Positions 46,932 through 55,336 of a DNA stretch of 64,000 nt are shown here, piece by piece. The stretch covers positions 38,907 through 102,906 of the forward strand of contig NZ_PHQQ01000026.1 of NCBI RefSeq assembly GCF_002909235.1, read 5' to 3'. Below the pieces are notes generated by a model that did no database searches, was not told the origin of the DNA, and was given only the letters and a program-made list of their open reading frames with translations. This DNA comes from Arenibacter catalasegens. Its GTDB lineage: Bacteria; Bacteroidota; Bacteroidia; Flavobacteriales; Flavobacteriaceae. The translations under genes and the position numbers were made by a program. The first letter of the stretch is position 1, and each line of letters starts with the position of its first letter.

Positions 46932-47297
46932 GGAATTGAGTTAGTTTTAATTTTGTTTTAATAAAGCCCGATACAGTTATAGTATCGGGCTTTTATTATG
47001 GTAGCAGAGTCTGCCGGACAATTCGATTTAAGAAGTTTTAATATAGAACGGCGCGCCATAGATCCATATCCACCTTGATCCTGGCTTTTAGGCGAAAGCT
47101 TGTTACGGGATGGCTTATAGGTCGAACCCCGCTAATAAAATAAAAATAAATTGAGATGTATTTATTTTTGGATTTTAGAACCTATAAATATCATTGGTAA
47201 TCCCAGTCCAAACCTCTGCATTATGTTGTAAACTTGTAGTTGATATATTTTGCTATTGATCAACGATACTGTTCATTTCTGGGATGATTGCAGTTGG
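46932..47297. other. Intergenic region between PUL and second minus-strand operon
   Basis: 366 bp between converging operons. Besides the terminator at 46963-46996 I see a locally GC-rich stretch at about 47048-47135 containing the palindrome GGCGCGCC and a GTCGAACCCCGC string. It does not fold into a tRNA and has no open frame of note. The rest is AT-rich without features. Confidence 0.4.
46963..46996 (+). terminator. Rho-independent terminator after susD pair 2
   Basis: A perfect 12-bp stem AAAGCCCGATAC/GTATCGGGCTTT (46963-46974 with 46982-46993) with a 7-nt loop ends in T-rich sequence. It marks the end of the PUL. Confidence 0.88.
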
Positions 47298-48482
47298 TTA
47301 ATCCCTCATTTTATTCTCAAAAAGAAAGACTCCATTTTTGTTAGCAATCACGATATCAGGTTTCTGGTCTTTGTTCATATCTTCCACCACAATATTAAGG
47401 CCTGCACCCGAATCGTGGTCGATAATATGTTCTTTGAAATAAGGTTTTTTGCCGGGAGTAAATTCAATATAAAGAAGAATTGGCGCATCACTGTCCCCCG
47501 CATCGTTGCCATTATGGGCCAAGTAGCGTTTGCCTGTAATTAATTCCTTGCTACCATCTCCATTGATGTCCGTCATAATAGTTGAATGCGTTTGGGAAGT
47601 GGTATTGCTAATTAGGTTCGTATTAAAGTTTAGCCCATCTAGCTGTTCGTGCCACCATATTCCCAATGCGTGGGCCGAGGCAGTGACCACATCGTTTTTA
47701 CCATCATTATTTATATCCAGCACCTGCATATGGGAGCAGGGATCGCTTAGATTTGTGCTGTGAAATTGCCAATTTCCAATGGTTTTGTCAGCTTTTCCTT
47801 CAAACCAACCTTCAGCAATCATTACATCATCTACACCATCATTATTAACATCTCCCAAGCCAATACCATGGGAAAACCGCTCCGTTCCCGGCACATTTTC
47901 AGTGCTGATCGGAAAACGCTTCCATTGGGTTTCCCCCGGGTTCAAGGGAGCCTGTAGCCAAACAATTTGATTTTTATCCACATCTCCGCAGAGTATATCC
48001 AACCTACCATCCCCATCAATATCTACAAAACCTGGCGATTCATTGGAAATACCCATTCCGTCCGCAATGATATGCTTCTTCCAATCTCCAGATTTGTTTT
48101 TAGGGTTTTCAAACCAAAAACCTGGTTTTCCAGGATAGTCTATTATGATTACATCATGCCATCCGTCCAAATTTACATCCATACTCAGGTTCAAGAAAGA
48201 TTCACAGTATTCCTTCCATGGGTTAAAGGTTCGGGATGGTGCCATTTCGTGTCTCTTCCATGAAGGTGCTTCGAACCAATAATAGCCTGCTACAATATCC
48301 ATCAAACCGTCCTTGTTTAAGTCACCAACAGCAACTCCTTCTGAAATAAAATCCCTTGTGAGCACTGTTTTTTTAAAATTCTCGTTGGTTTTACTCTGCC
48401 CAATGGAGGTTTGGAGGCTACCGAAATATATCAAAAGACCACAAAAAACTTGTCCAATAGTATTTTTAATTCCCGTTTTCAT
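47298..48482 (-). CDS. Secreted FG-GAP/VCBS repeat protein (shorter)
   Basis: 394 residues with a signal peptide. Seven or so beta-propeller blades are marked by Asp-rich calcium loops of the DxNxDGxxD type: DLNKDGLMDIVAGYYWFE, DVNLDGWHDVIIIDYPG, DIDGDGRLDILCGD, DVNNDGVDDVMIAEGWFEG, DINNDGKNDVVTAS, DINGDGSKELITG and DMNKDQKPDIVIANKNG. It is probably an extracytoplasmic binding or scaffold protein. Last gene of a four-gene minus-strand operon, 58 bp after the cupredoxin fusion gene. Confidence 0.88.
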   Translation of the reverse strand: MKTGIKNTIGQVFCGLLIYFGSLQTSIGQSKTNENFKKTVLTRDFISEGVAVGDLNKDGLMDIVAGYYWFEAPSWKRHEMAPSRTFNPWKEYCESFLNLSMDVNLDGWHDVIIIDYPGKPGFWFENPKNKSGDWKKHIIADGMGISNESPGFVDIDGDGRLDILCGDVDKNQIVWLQAPLNPGETQWKRFPISTENVPGTERFSHGIGLGDVNNDGVDDVMIAEGWFEGKADKTIGNWQFHSTNLSDPCSHMQVLDINNDGKNDVVTASAHALGIWWHEQLDGLNFNTNLISNTTSQTHSTIMTDINGDGSKELITGKRYLAHNGNDAGDSDAPILLYIEFTPGKKPYFKEHIIDHDSGAGLNIVVEDMNKDQKPDIVIANKNGVFLFENKMRD

Positions 48483-48540
48483 TTTTTGGTTTTGTTATGG
48501 TATTAAAATTAACACTTTTATAAATGCCAATGTTAGGTTA

Positions 48541-51417
48541 TTATTCACTCAATAGTTTTTCGACGAGCACTAATTGTAACCTAGCTTCCTCTGATTGCTC
48601 TGGGTCTAGTTGACCATGGTACTTTTTTAATAAATTTTTGGATGCTGCGGTTTTCAATGCGCCAATCCTTTGAAGCGTATACGTTAGAATATTAGGGATT
48701 TTGGTTTTTCCGGCCAATTGGAGCGCACGGTCAGGGTCCAGGGGAATTAAGGGTTCGGTAGCGTACCATAACATTAATGGGATATTGTGGTCTGTTAAAT
48801 CTTCCGTTTTCTGAACTAGTGCCTCCAAAACGTCCCAGCGCTTTGCGGGTGCCAAACGAAGCATTCCAGAGGCTAGGTAGAGCCTTACCAAAGGTGATGG
48901 ATCTTTTTTGGCCATCCCTACAAACTTTTCTAAGGTGGTTGGTGATACCTTCTTATCCTCGGTCAACAATTGTATAGCCCAACTTCTAATATATTCATTG
49001 TTGTTGCTCAGTAAATCATATAGTTCTTTTTCGTTTAGCCCTTGGGTAACGTGTAAGGTCCATAGCGCTCGTAGTTTTCTGGTTACGTCTTCATTATTGG
49101 CTAGAATAGCTTTAAGCGCAGTATGTACTTCAGGATTACCTCCTCGCTCTTGTAAGATTGTCCTAGCCTGTCTCACATAAAATTCGTTGGGATGCAATTG
49201 GTAGTTGACGAGTTCCAGGTCGGATGCTTTTTGCAAATCAACCTTAACCCACTGATCATTTTTATGGCTGATCTTAAATATCCGTCCCAAAGTCTTATCA
49301 TGCACATCTGGGTTGGAACTGTGACATTGATTCTGGTCGTACCAATCTATTGCAAATACAGATCCACTGGGGTCATATTTGAAGTTGAGCCATTGGGACC
49401 AGGAATCGTTCATGGCTAGAAAATCCTTATTGTGGGAGCCGACATATCCAGACCCGGATCTAGTAAGTTGATCATTGTTAAGTTTAGATCCATTGATGTT
49501 GTTCATAAAGATGGTATTCCGATATTCTTTGGGCCATGAATTTCCGCCCAAATAAATCATTGCGCCTGCATGGGCATGACCCCCACCAGCTGCCGCTGAC
49601 CTAAAATTACCGGCATGAGGCCCACGGTCGCCCAACCAATGTACATGGTCCCCAATGGTTTTAATATCATCATAGGTATAGGGATTAAAATGATTCCCTG
49701 CCTGACGTTGGTATCTGGCCCCTTGGATAACGTGGTATAGATGTGGAATTACGCAAACCGTGATAAACGGATGACCGTAGTCATTAAAATCAATTCCCCA
49801 AGGATTGCTGCTTCCTTCGGCAAATACTTCAAACTCATGTCTCGTTGGGTGATAGCGCCAGACGCCTGCGTTGATTTTAGTTCTTTGTTTGTCAGAAACT
49901 CCGGGCTTGCCTACATTGGAATGGGTGAAAACTCCTTGTACGCCATAAAGCCATCCATCTGGTCCCCAGCGCAGATTGTTTATTACCTCATGGGTATCAT
50001 CCAATCCCCAACCATCCAGTAATTTTTGAGGTGGTCCCGATGGCTTGTCTTTTTCAGTATCGATTGGAATATATAACAAATACGGGGCAGCCCCCAACCA
50101 TACACCTCCCATGCCTATTTCTATTCCGCTAACCAGATTTAGGCCTTCAGTAAAAACCTTTCTCTTATCTAAAGTTCCGTCACCATTGGTATCCTCAAAA
50201 ATGAGAATACGATCTTTTCCCTGTCCTTCAGGGGCGGGAGTAGGGTAGGTGTGTGCTTCAACGACCCAAAGTCGACCGCGAGCATCCATGGTAAAGCTTA
50301 TTGGGCGAACTACATCTGGTTCCGAGGCGGCCAAGGTTATTTTAAAGTCGTCGGGCAAAGTCATAGCCTTTGCTGCTTCTTTCCCTGAAAGGCCTGAATT
50401 GATTATAGGGTCCAATGGAGGCAGTACAATAATGTCATCCTTATTTAATTCATTGGGAAAAAAGGGTCGAGTGGGGTAGAACCGGAAGTCATCAAAATTT
50501 ATATGTGCCCATTTATCATCCTTTATATATGGAATTTGTGAGATACCGGTTTCGTCATCAATAATACGAATAAATATATCCTTTTGTAAATAAGGTTTAA
50601 GATCTATCACTACGGGTTGCAGCGTTGCCCTGCCTTGTCCAGTGGAACTATAGATGACTTGATCGGTTTCGGTGAGCTTTATTTCCACACGCGTGTCGGC
50701 CAATGCACCACCCGATATCTTAAAGGAAGCATAGGGATGGGTTACCTTGAAAGGTACAGAAATTAAAGTACCCGTGAGTTTATAATTAGTGGTGCCTCCA
50801 CTGGTTAGAAAGTAGTTGCCATCAAAGGAAATTTGGGCATCAGTCTCATGTACTGGGGAAGGGTCTTGTTTATAGATAGGATTTTTAAAAGCATTTCCGG
50901 TGGCCGTCCAATCTTGAAGTGAACCGGTTTCAAAGCCGAGGTTCAGCGGTTTTCCATTTTTTGTGGGTAGAACTCCTGTAATGGATGGTCCCGATAGGTC
51001 TCCCTCCACGATCTCAAATTTCCCCACCATGCCCGCCGCACGATGTCCTGGAACCGTGCAGAAATAGGTGTCATTTTCCATTGCTAGGAAGGTGATACTC
51101 GTACTGGATCCCTTTTCCAATAGGGTGCCACTCTTTATTCCCAATTTCTCCATGGCAATATCATGTGTCATGGTCTCACCATTGGTAATTGTAATACGTA
51201 CACGATCTCCAGGGTTGGCCCGAAGGGTTGGATTACGGGTTCCATCATTGGCGAAATACCCCAACATGGTAGCTTCAAGTGCATAGTCTTGATCAATGAT
51301 CGTGGTGTCTTTTCCCGCAAGTTCCGAGGCCTCTTTTTTGTTACTTGTTCGGCAGCTCGAAAAAACAATAAATAGCAGTAGTAAAAAAGTATGGGAAAGT
51401 AAACGAGGATTGGTCAT
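48541..51417 (-). CDS. Cupredoxin-dehydrogenase-HEAT fusion lipoprotein
   Basis: 958 residues, lipobox SSC (Cys22). A plastocyanin/auracyanin-like domain (about 40-138) has a complete type-1 copper site: His85, Cys120, His125 and Met130 (YFCTVPGHRAAGM). A jelly-roll-like region (150-315) follows, then the putative membrane-bound dehydrogenase propeller known from Planctomycetes and Verrucomicrobia (DFKITLAASEPDVVRPISFT, GRLWVVEAHTYP, DTNGDGTLDKRKVFTEGL) and a HEAT-like helical tail from about 770. There is no CxxCH haem motif; the copper domain may take the electrons instead. Soluble sugar or sorbosone-type oxidation is an inference. Confidence 0.85.
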   Translation of the reverse strand: MTNPRLLSHTFLLLLFIVFSSCRTSNKKEASELAGKDTTIIDQDYALEATMLGYFANDGTRNPTLRANPGDRVRITITNGETMTHDIAMEKLGIKSGTLLEKGSSTSITFLAMENDTYFCTVPGHRAAGMVGKFEIVEGDLSGPSITGVLPTKNGKPLNLGFETGSLQDWTATGNAFKNPIYKQDPSPVHETDAQISFDGNYFLTSGGTTNYKLTGTLISVPFKVTHPYASFKISGGALADTRVEIKLTETDQVIYSSTGQGRATLQPVVIDLKPYLQKDIFIRIIDDETGISQIPYIKDDKWAHINFDDFRFYPTRPFFPNELNKDDIIVLPPLDPIINSGLSGKEAAKAMTLPDDFKITLAASEPDVVRPISFTMDARGRLWVVEAHTYPTPAPEGQGKDRILIFEDTNGDGTLDKRKVFTEGLNLVSGIEIGMGGVWLGAAPYLLYIPIDTEKDKPSGPPQKLLDGWGLDDTHEVINNLRWGPDGWLYGVQGVFTHSNVGKPGVSDKQRTKINAGVWRYHPTRHEFEVFAEGSSNPWGIDFNDYGHPFITVCVIPHLYHVIQGARYQRQAGNHFNPYTYDDIKTIGDHVHWLGDRGPHAGNFRSAAAGGGHAHAGAMIYLGGNSWPKEYRNTIFMNNINGSKLNNDQLTRSGSGYVGSHNKDFLAMNDSWSQWLNFKYDPSGSVFAIDWYDQNQCHSSNPDVHDKTLGRIFKISHKNDQWVKVDLQKASDLELVNYQLHPNEFYVRQARTILQERGGNPEVHTALKAILANNEDVTRKLRALWTLHVTQGLNEKELYDLLSNNNEYIRSWAIQLLTEDKKVSPTTLEKFVGMAKKDPSPLVRLYLASGMLRLAPAKRWDVLEALVQKTEDLTDHNIPLMLWYATEPLIPLDPDRALQLAGKTKIPNILTYTLQRIGALKTAASKNLLKKYHGQLDPEQSEEARLQLVLVEKLLSE

Positions 51418-51440
51418 AGGCCCTGGTTATGTTGAAACAG

Positions 51441-52079
51441 TTAGTTTAATTCTTCTATAAATATATCTTTAAAGGCAACCTGGGCCTTTCCGTTACCATG
51501 GATCTGAAGCCCTATCAAGCCGGATTGCGGTATAGTTATGTCTTCTTCGGTATAGTCAACTGTTAAGTTGCCATTGATGTAAAGACGTATGTTCCGATTT
51601 TCGGCCCTAATTTCATAATCGTTCCAATCGTCAATTTTTATCCAGCGTTGTATTTTTAGTGAGTCTGGAGCCATCAAGGTTTTGTTTCTTCGGGATTCAT
51701 CATATAGACTGGCCCAATAATTTTCTCCCCAATCTGCTTGATAGCCTGTCATTTCGTAGGATGGATCCATTAACCTTTTACTTCTAAATTGAATTCCGGA
51801 ATTGATAAATCCTTCCTTCCCCATTAATTTTATCTTTAGTTTAAGTATGAAATTGGCATACGGACGCTTTGTGCATAGGAAATCATTATGAGGGACGGTA
51901 TTATCCAAAGAACCACCTATGATAGTTCCATCTTTAATCCTCCAAGTAGAAATAGTATCTCCCTCCCAACCAGAAAATGTTTTCCCGTTAAAAAGGGAGA
52001 TTCCCTCTGATGTCGATTTATTCTTACATGCCATCAATATAAACAGCAGCATAAAAAAGGATAGTAATAAACGTTTCAT
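51441..52079 (-). CDS. DUF1080 (3-keto-disaccharide hydrolase-like) lipoprotein
   Basis: 212 residues, lipobox MAC (Cys18). The DUF1080 concanavalin-like fold is shown by ISLFNGKTFSGWEGD, WRIKDGTIIGGSLDN, YANFILKLKIKL, NSGIQFRSKR, WNDYEIRAENRNIRLYINGN and GLIGLQIHGNG. Some members hydrolyse 3-keto-glycosides. It lies 23 bp before the cupredoxin-dehydrogenase gene, so oxidation followed by cleavage of a sugar is a plausible joint role, but unproven. Confidence 0.9.
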   Translation of the reverse strand: MKRLLLSFFMLLFILMACKNKSTSEGISLFNGKTFSGWEGDTISTWRIKDGTIIGGSLDNTVPHNDFLCTKRPYANFILKLKIKLMGKEGFINSGIQFRSKRLMDPSYEMTGYQADWGENYWASLYDESRRNKTLMAPDSLKIQRWIKIDDWNDYEIRAENRNIRLYINGNLTVDYTEEDITIPQSGLIGLQIHGNGKAQVAFKDIFIEELN

Positions 52080-52181
52080 TCTGCTTTGGTTACCCCTATA
52101 TTAATTAGTGATGTCTACAAATTAAGTTAAAGAAATAAGAAATCCTACAGACCCCACTTTCCTTTGAGATTTGAAAAGTCC

Positions 52182-54104
52182 TTAATCCTTTAAATAATAA
52201 AAATGTCCGTCTTCGGCTCCGATCAATAAATTTGGCTTGCCATCCTTATCCCAGTCAACCATGGTTGGGCTAGTGGTGTGCCCTGCAAGTTTGGTTTTGA
52301 CCAGATTTCCTTTTTTCTTGAAAACAGTGATTCCGTTAGTTTCCCCTAAATTCTCGTACCATTCAATATTTTCGCTGTTGGCCAAGAGATCAAGGTCCCC
52401 ATCGCTGTCCCAATCGGTAAACTCTATTTTCCTTCGACCACTACCACCTGCTTCACGCTCGTTTAAACGTAATAGGTCGTTGCCGATTTCCCCATCGGCA
52501 TTTTTGAAGATACGTTGTCCTGGTTTTAGATAAAGCTTGCCCCGCTTTTTAAATCGCTCAAAAAACGCCAAATATCCTTCGTGATCTAACATTACCAAAT
52601 CCATAAGGCCATCTTTGTTCCAGTCTATTGCATAAGGTGTAGTTCTCCATTGTGTGGCCAATTCGTCTTTTTCTGGATTCCACCAGTTCCATTTTGGTTT
52701 TGGAACTTTGTTTTTCTCCCAAGCTACTTTAACACCTCCCATTTTAGTTAGTTTGGGATCACCTTTTGCCCCTGTGTTTTTATACCATTGCACTTTGCCA
52801 AATATGGAATTCAACAGAATATCCTTTAATCCATCCCCATCCCAATCCGCGACAGTCAGGGTCGTATAGCCCCACTTACTTTCGGCCGGGCCTTGAATGG
52901 AGCCGCTGTTGCCTGCCATAATACGCATTACTTCACCATCGGCTTCCAGATAGATGGGTTCTTTCCATTCCGGAGTATCGCCTCCATGAAGATTTTCTAT
53001 GAAACCAATATAGCCGGCTGAATTTCCACAGATCAGATCTTCGTCACCATCATCGTCCCAATCAATACTAAAGGGAGTAACTAAAGCACCGAATTTTAGA
53101 TTTTGACTTCTCTGTTGGATATATTCGGGCGATTTAAATACAGGCATTTTGTTAGTGACTGTCCCTGTATTTTCAATAAATACTACCCTTCCGTCTTCAT
53201 CGCCAACTACAAGGTCGATCTTAGAATCATTGTTCCAATCAAGTGCCACCGGCCTCATCATTTCCAGATCCATTTTTAGGATTCCATTATTATTTTCAAG
53301 AAATCTTCCTTTGGCATAAATGGGGTTTTCGCGAGTTCCTGTATTCTCGAAGTAGCTAAAGCGATCAATGAATTCCCCGCAGATAATATCCAGATCACCA
53401 TCACCATCAAAATCGGCCATATTGGGCGTAGTATTGCCATAAACGTCTATAGGTTGGTTGCCAGCTAGAATTTTCCCATCATTTCTATATTTTCCGTTGT
53501 CGTTGGTCAATAAATAAAGGTATCCCCGAAGGTCTCCGTTGGTCCATTCCCCTTTGTCGTTAAAGGCATTGTCCCAACCATACTCACTCCAATCATCTAT
53601 TCCTACGATGAGGTCCATATCCCCGTCATTGTCATAATCAACGTATTTCCAATCGCTAAAACGTTCTTTATAAAGATCAATTAGCTCGGATGCCTGGTAC
53701 AGTCCTTCTGGCCTTGTATATCCATATCTTCTAAAGTTGTCGTATTCCAAACCAACTCCTAAAACCCTAGCCTCCCCCTCCACATAGGAGATGGAAACAT
53801 TCCGCATGCCGTCACCAATTTTAATGGGGGTATCAAATATTGGGTTGCCTTGTTCGTCTTTGGATGAGTTTTTAAACAAAAATGTGCCATTAAATGGAAC
53901 GTCTGTACACGAAATAACCAAATCTAGATCTCCATCCTGATCATAATCCATGGGTAAGGGATTGGCCCAGAGTCCCACAGCAAGATCCTTGGTGGAGGTG
54001 GTATCCTTGTATTGTAATCGTATAAGGTTGTCATCAGTGATTTGACCAATGGAAACGGTAGTGCTTGTCAAGAAAAAGCAAGTGATTAATCGTTTAAGCA
54101 TCAT
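52182..54104 (-). CDS. Secreted FG-GAP/VCBS repeat protein (longer)
   Basis: 640 residues with a signal peptide ending SIGQ. Many calcium-binding propeller loops of the form DxDxDGDxDL recur about every 50-70 residues: DYDQDGDLDLVIS, DYDNDGDMDLIVG, DFDGDGDLDIICG, DWNNDSKIDLVVGD, DWDDDGDEDLICGN, DWDGDGLKDILLN, DWNKDGLMDLVML, DWDSDGDLDLLAN and DWDKDGKPNLLIG. It probably forms two propellers. First gene of the minus-strand operon, 102 bp before the DUF1080 gene. Likely a surface or periplasmic glycan-handling protein; no catalytic residue is assignable. Confidence 0.88.
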   Translation of the reverse strand: MMLKRLITCFFLTSTTVSIGQITDDNLIRLQYKDTTSTKDLAVGLWANPLPMDYDQDGDLDLVISCTDVPFNGTFLFKNSSKDEQGNPIFDTPIKIGDGMRNVSISYVEGEARVLGVGLEYDNFRRYGYTRPEGLYQASELIDLYKERFSDWKYVDYDNDGDMDLIVGIDDWSEYGWDNAFNDKGEWTNGDLRGYLYLLTNDNGKYRNDGKILAGNQPIDVYGNTTPNMADFDGDGDLDIICGEFIDRFSYFENTGTRENPIYAKGRFLENNNGILKMDLEMMRPVALDWNNDSKIDLVVGDEDGRVVFIENTGTVTNKMPVFKSPEYIQQRSQNLKFGALVTPFSIDWDDDGDEDLICGNSAGYIGFIENLHGGDTPEWKEPIYLEADGEVMRIMAGNSGSIQGPAESKWGYTTLTVADWDGDGLKDILLNSIFGKVQWYKNTGAKGDPKLTKMGGVKVAWEKNKVPKPKWNWWNPEKDELATQWRTTPYAIDWNKDGLMDLVMLDHEGYLAFFERFKKRGKLYLKPGQRIFKNADGEIGNDLLRLNEREAGGSGRRKIEFTDWDSDGDLDLLANSENIEWYENLGETNGITVFKKKGNLVKTKLAGHTTSPTMVDWDKDGKPNLLIGAEDGHFYYLKD

Positions 54105-54369
54105 AGGTAGATTTTACTATTTTAATTGGATTGATTAGAATATGAATTAAAGTTTTCAAATTAGGATTTATTTTTCAATTGACCAACCGTTTAATACTTT
54201 GCAAATTTTTCTAACGTATTTTGATTGTTACAGCCTTATGCATTGATGAAGAATAGGGAATATCATTCCTTACAAATTGTATTATAGGGTCGGTATAAAA
54301 AAGTTTCAATTTTTTGACAAAGGTTAGGGTTAAATTGTTTGATCTTTCCTATTTTTGCAATCTCATTTT
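54105..54369. other. Divergent intergenic region before the tRNA/GIY-YIG array
   Basis: 265 bp, AT-rich, with no open frame of note. It should hold the promoter of the minus-strand VCBS operon and contains the promoter of the tRNA array at its right end (-7 at 54350-54358). Confidence 0.5.
54350..54358 (+). promoter_or_regulatory. -7 promoter element ahead of the tRNA-Pro/GIY-YIG array
   Basis: TATTTTTGC is a perfect TAnnTTTG element. It lies 11 bp before the first CGGGATG acceptor sequence at 54370, the spacing expected for a tRNA gene promoter. The intact tRNA begins almost 1 kb further on. A TTTG at the right -33 distance is not clear. Confidence 0.65.
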
Positions 54370-54442
54370 CGGGATGTGGCGCAGTTCCCGCAAAGGAGCG
54401 GGACATACCGGTAGCGTATCACGCCCGGGGCGTGATGGTCGC
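54370..54442 (+). pseudogene. Broken tRNA-Pro copy 1 (acceptor, D- and anticodon arms)
   Basis: It begins CGGGATGTGGCGCAGT as in the intact tRNA-Pro at 55337, has about 22 extra bases in the D-loop that form a TCCCGC/GCGGGA hairpin, then CCGGTAGCGT and an altered anticodon arm (TCACG, loop CCCGGGG, CGTGA). Identity stops after GGTCGC, at the start of the T-stem, and eight bases later the GIY-YIG start codon follows. U33 is lost, so it cannot be a functional tRNA. Confidence 0.8.
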
Positions 54443-54450
54443 TTGAAATA

Positions 54451-54687
54451 ATGGATTATGTAGTTTACATATTGTTCAGTGAGACGTCCGACAGGTATTA
54501 TGTGGGCCAGACTAACAATATTGAAAAACGGCTTGTTACTCACAATAATGGTGGTAAAAAGTATACTTCCAAGGGCAGACCTTGGATTTTGAAAAGAGTT
54601 TATCCCTGTACCTATCGAACCGAGGCGGTACAGTTGGAAAGAAGGATAAAGAAAAGAGGTATCAAACGATATCTCGACGAAAAGTAA
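54451..54687 (+). CDS. GIY-YIG nuclease family protein, copy 1
   Basis: 78 residues covering one GIY-YIG domain. The YVVYIL strand and YYVGQT give the GIY-YIG pair, Arg27 (NIEKRL) and Glu63 (QLERRIKK) match the catalytic Arg and metal-binding Glu, and HNNGGKKYTSKGRPW is the usual core. Such single-domain proteins are common in Bacteroidota (UPF0213-like); UvrC and homing endonucleases share the fold. The start codon lies 8 bp after the broken tRNA and the stop is 4 bp before the next tRNA-like copy, so ORF and tRNA fragment form one 322-bp unit. DNA cleavage is inferred. Confidence 0.88.
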   Translation: MDYVVYILFSETSDRYYVGQTNNIEKRLVTHNNGGKKYTSKGRPWILKRVYPCTYRTEAVQLERRIKKRGIKRYLDEK

Positions 54688-54691
54688 TTTT

Positions 54692-54764
54692 CGGGATGTG
54701 GATTAGTTCCCGCAAAGGAGCGGGACAGACCGGTAGCGTATCACGCCCTGGGCGTGATGGTCGC
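54692..54764 (+). pseudogene. Broken tRNA-Pro copy 2
   Basis: Same structure as copy 1, exactly 322 bp downstream. The D-stem is further damaged (GTGGATTAG in place of GTGGCGCAG), the D-loop hairpin is kept, and the anticodon arm is the near-perfect palindrome ATCACGCCCTGGGCGTGAT. It stops at the same GGTCGC junction before the next GIY-YIG ORF. Confidence 0.8.
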
Positions 54765-54772
54765 TTGAAATA

Positions 54773-55009
54773 ATGGATTATGTAGTTTACATATTGTTCA
54801 GTGAAACGGCCAACAGGTATTATGTGGGTCAGACGAACAATATTGAAAAACGGCTTGTTACTCACAATAATGGTGGTAAAAAGTATACTTCCAAGGGCAG
54901 ACCTTGGATTTTGAAAAGAGTCTATACCTGTACCGATAGAACCGAGGCGGTGCAGTTGGAAAGAAGGATAAAGAAAAGAGGTATCAAACGATATCTTGAC
55001 GAAAAGTAA
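54773..55009 (+). CDS. GIY-YIG nuclease family protein, copy 2
   Basis: 78 residues, almost identical to copy 1; the few differences (for example ETANRYY, VYTCTDRTEA) spare the GIY-YIG, Arg27 and Glu63 positions. Conservation of the open frame across copies suggests selection or very recent duplication. Flanked by broken tRNA copies 2 and 3 at the same spacing as copy 1. Confidence 0.88.
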   Translation: MDYVVYILFSETANRYYVGQTNNIEKRLVTHNNGGKKYTSKGRPWILKRVYTCTDRTEAVQLERRIKKRGIKRYLDEK

Positions 55010-55013
55010 TTTT

Positions 55014-55087
55014 CGGGATGTGGCGCAGTTCCCGCAAAGGAGCGGGACAGGCTCGGTAGGGTATCACGCCCTGGGCGTGATGGTCGC
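55014..55087 (+). pseudogene. Broken tRNA-Pro copy 3
   Basis: 322 bp after copy 2. The D-stem 5' strand GCGC is intact, but one base is added near GGACAGGCTCGG and GCGT has become GGGT. The anticodon palindrome matches copy 2. Identity to tRNA-Pro ends again at GGTCGC. Confidence 0.8.
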
Positions 55088-55095
55088 TTGAAATA

Positions 55096-55332
55096 ATGGA
55101 TTATGTAGTTTACATATTGTTTAGTGAAACGGCCGACAGGTATTATGTGGGTCATACGAACAATGTTGAAAAACGGCTTGTTACCCACAATAATGGTGGT
55201 AAAAAGTATCCATCCAAGGGCAGACCTTGGATTTTGATAAAGATTTATCCCTGTGCCGATCGAACCGAGGCGGTGCAGTTGGAAAGAAAGATAAAGAAAA
55301 GAGGTATCAAACGATATCTCGACGAAAAGTAA
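55096..55332 (+). CDS. GIY-YIG nuclease family protein, copy 3
   Basis: 78 residues, the most divergent of the three (YYVGHT, NVEKRL, KKYPSKGRPWILIKIYPCADRTEA, QLERKIKK) but with all key GIY-YIG residues. The stop is 4 bp before the intact tRNA-Pro. As the copy next to the functional tRNA it may be the oldest. Confidence 0.88.
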   Translation: MDYVVYILFSETADRYYVGHTNNVEKRLVTHNNGGKKYPSKGRPWILIKIYPCADRTEAVQLERKIKKRGIKRYLDEK

Positions 55333-55336
55333 TTTT

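Noticed and set aside
47048..47135. Possible tRNA or structured RNA (GTCGAACCCCGC)
   Set aside because: No T-loop in the right context and no acceptor stem; left as unexplained.
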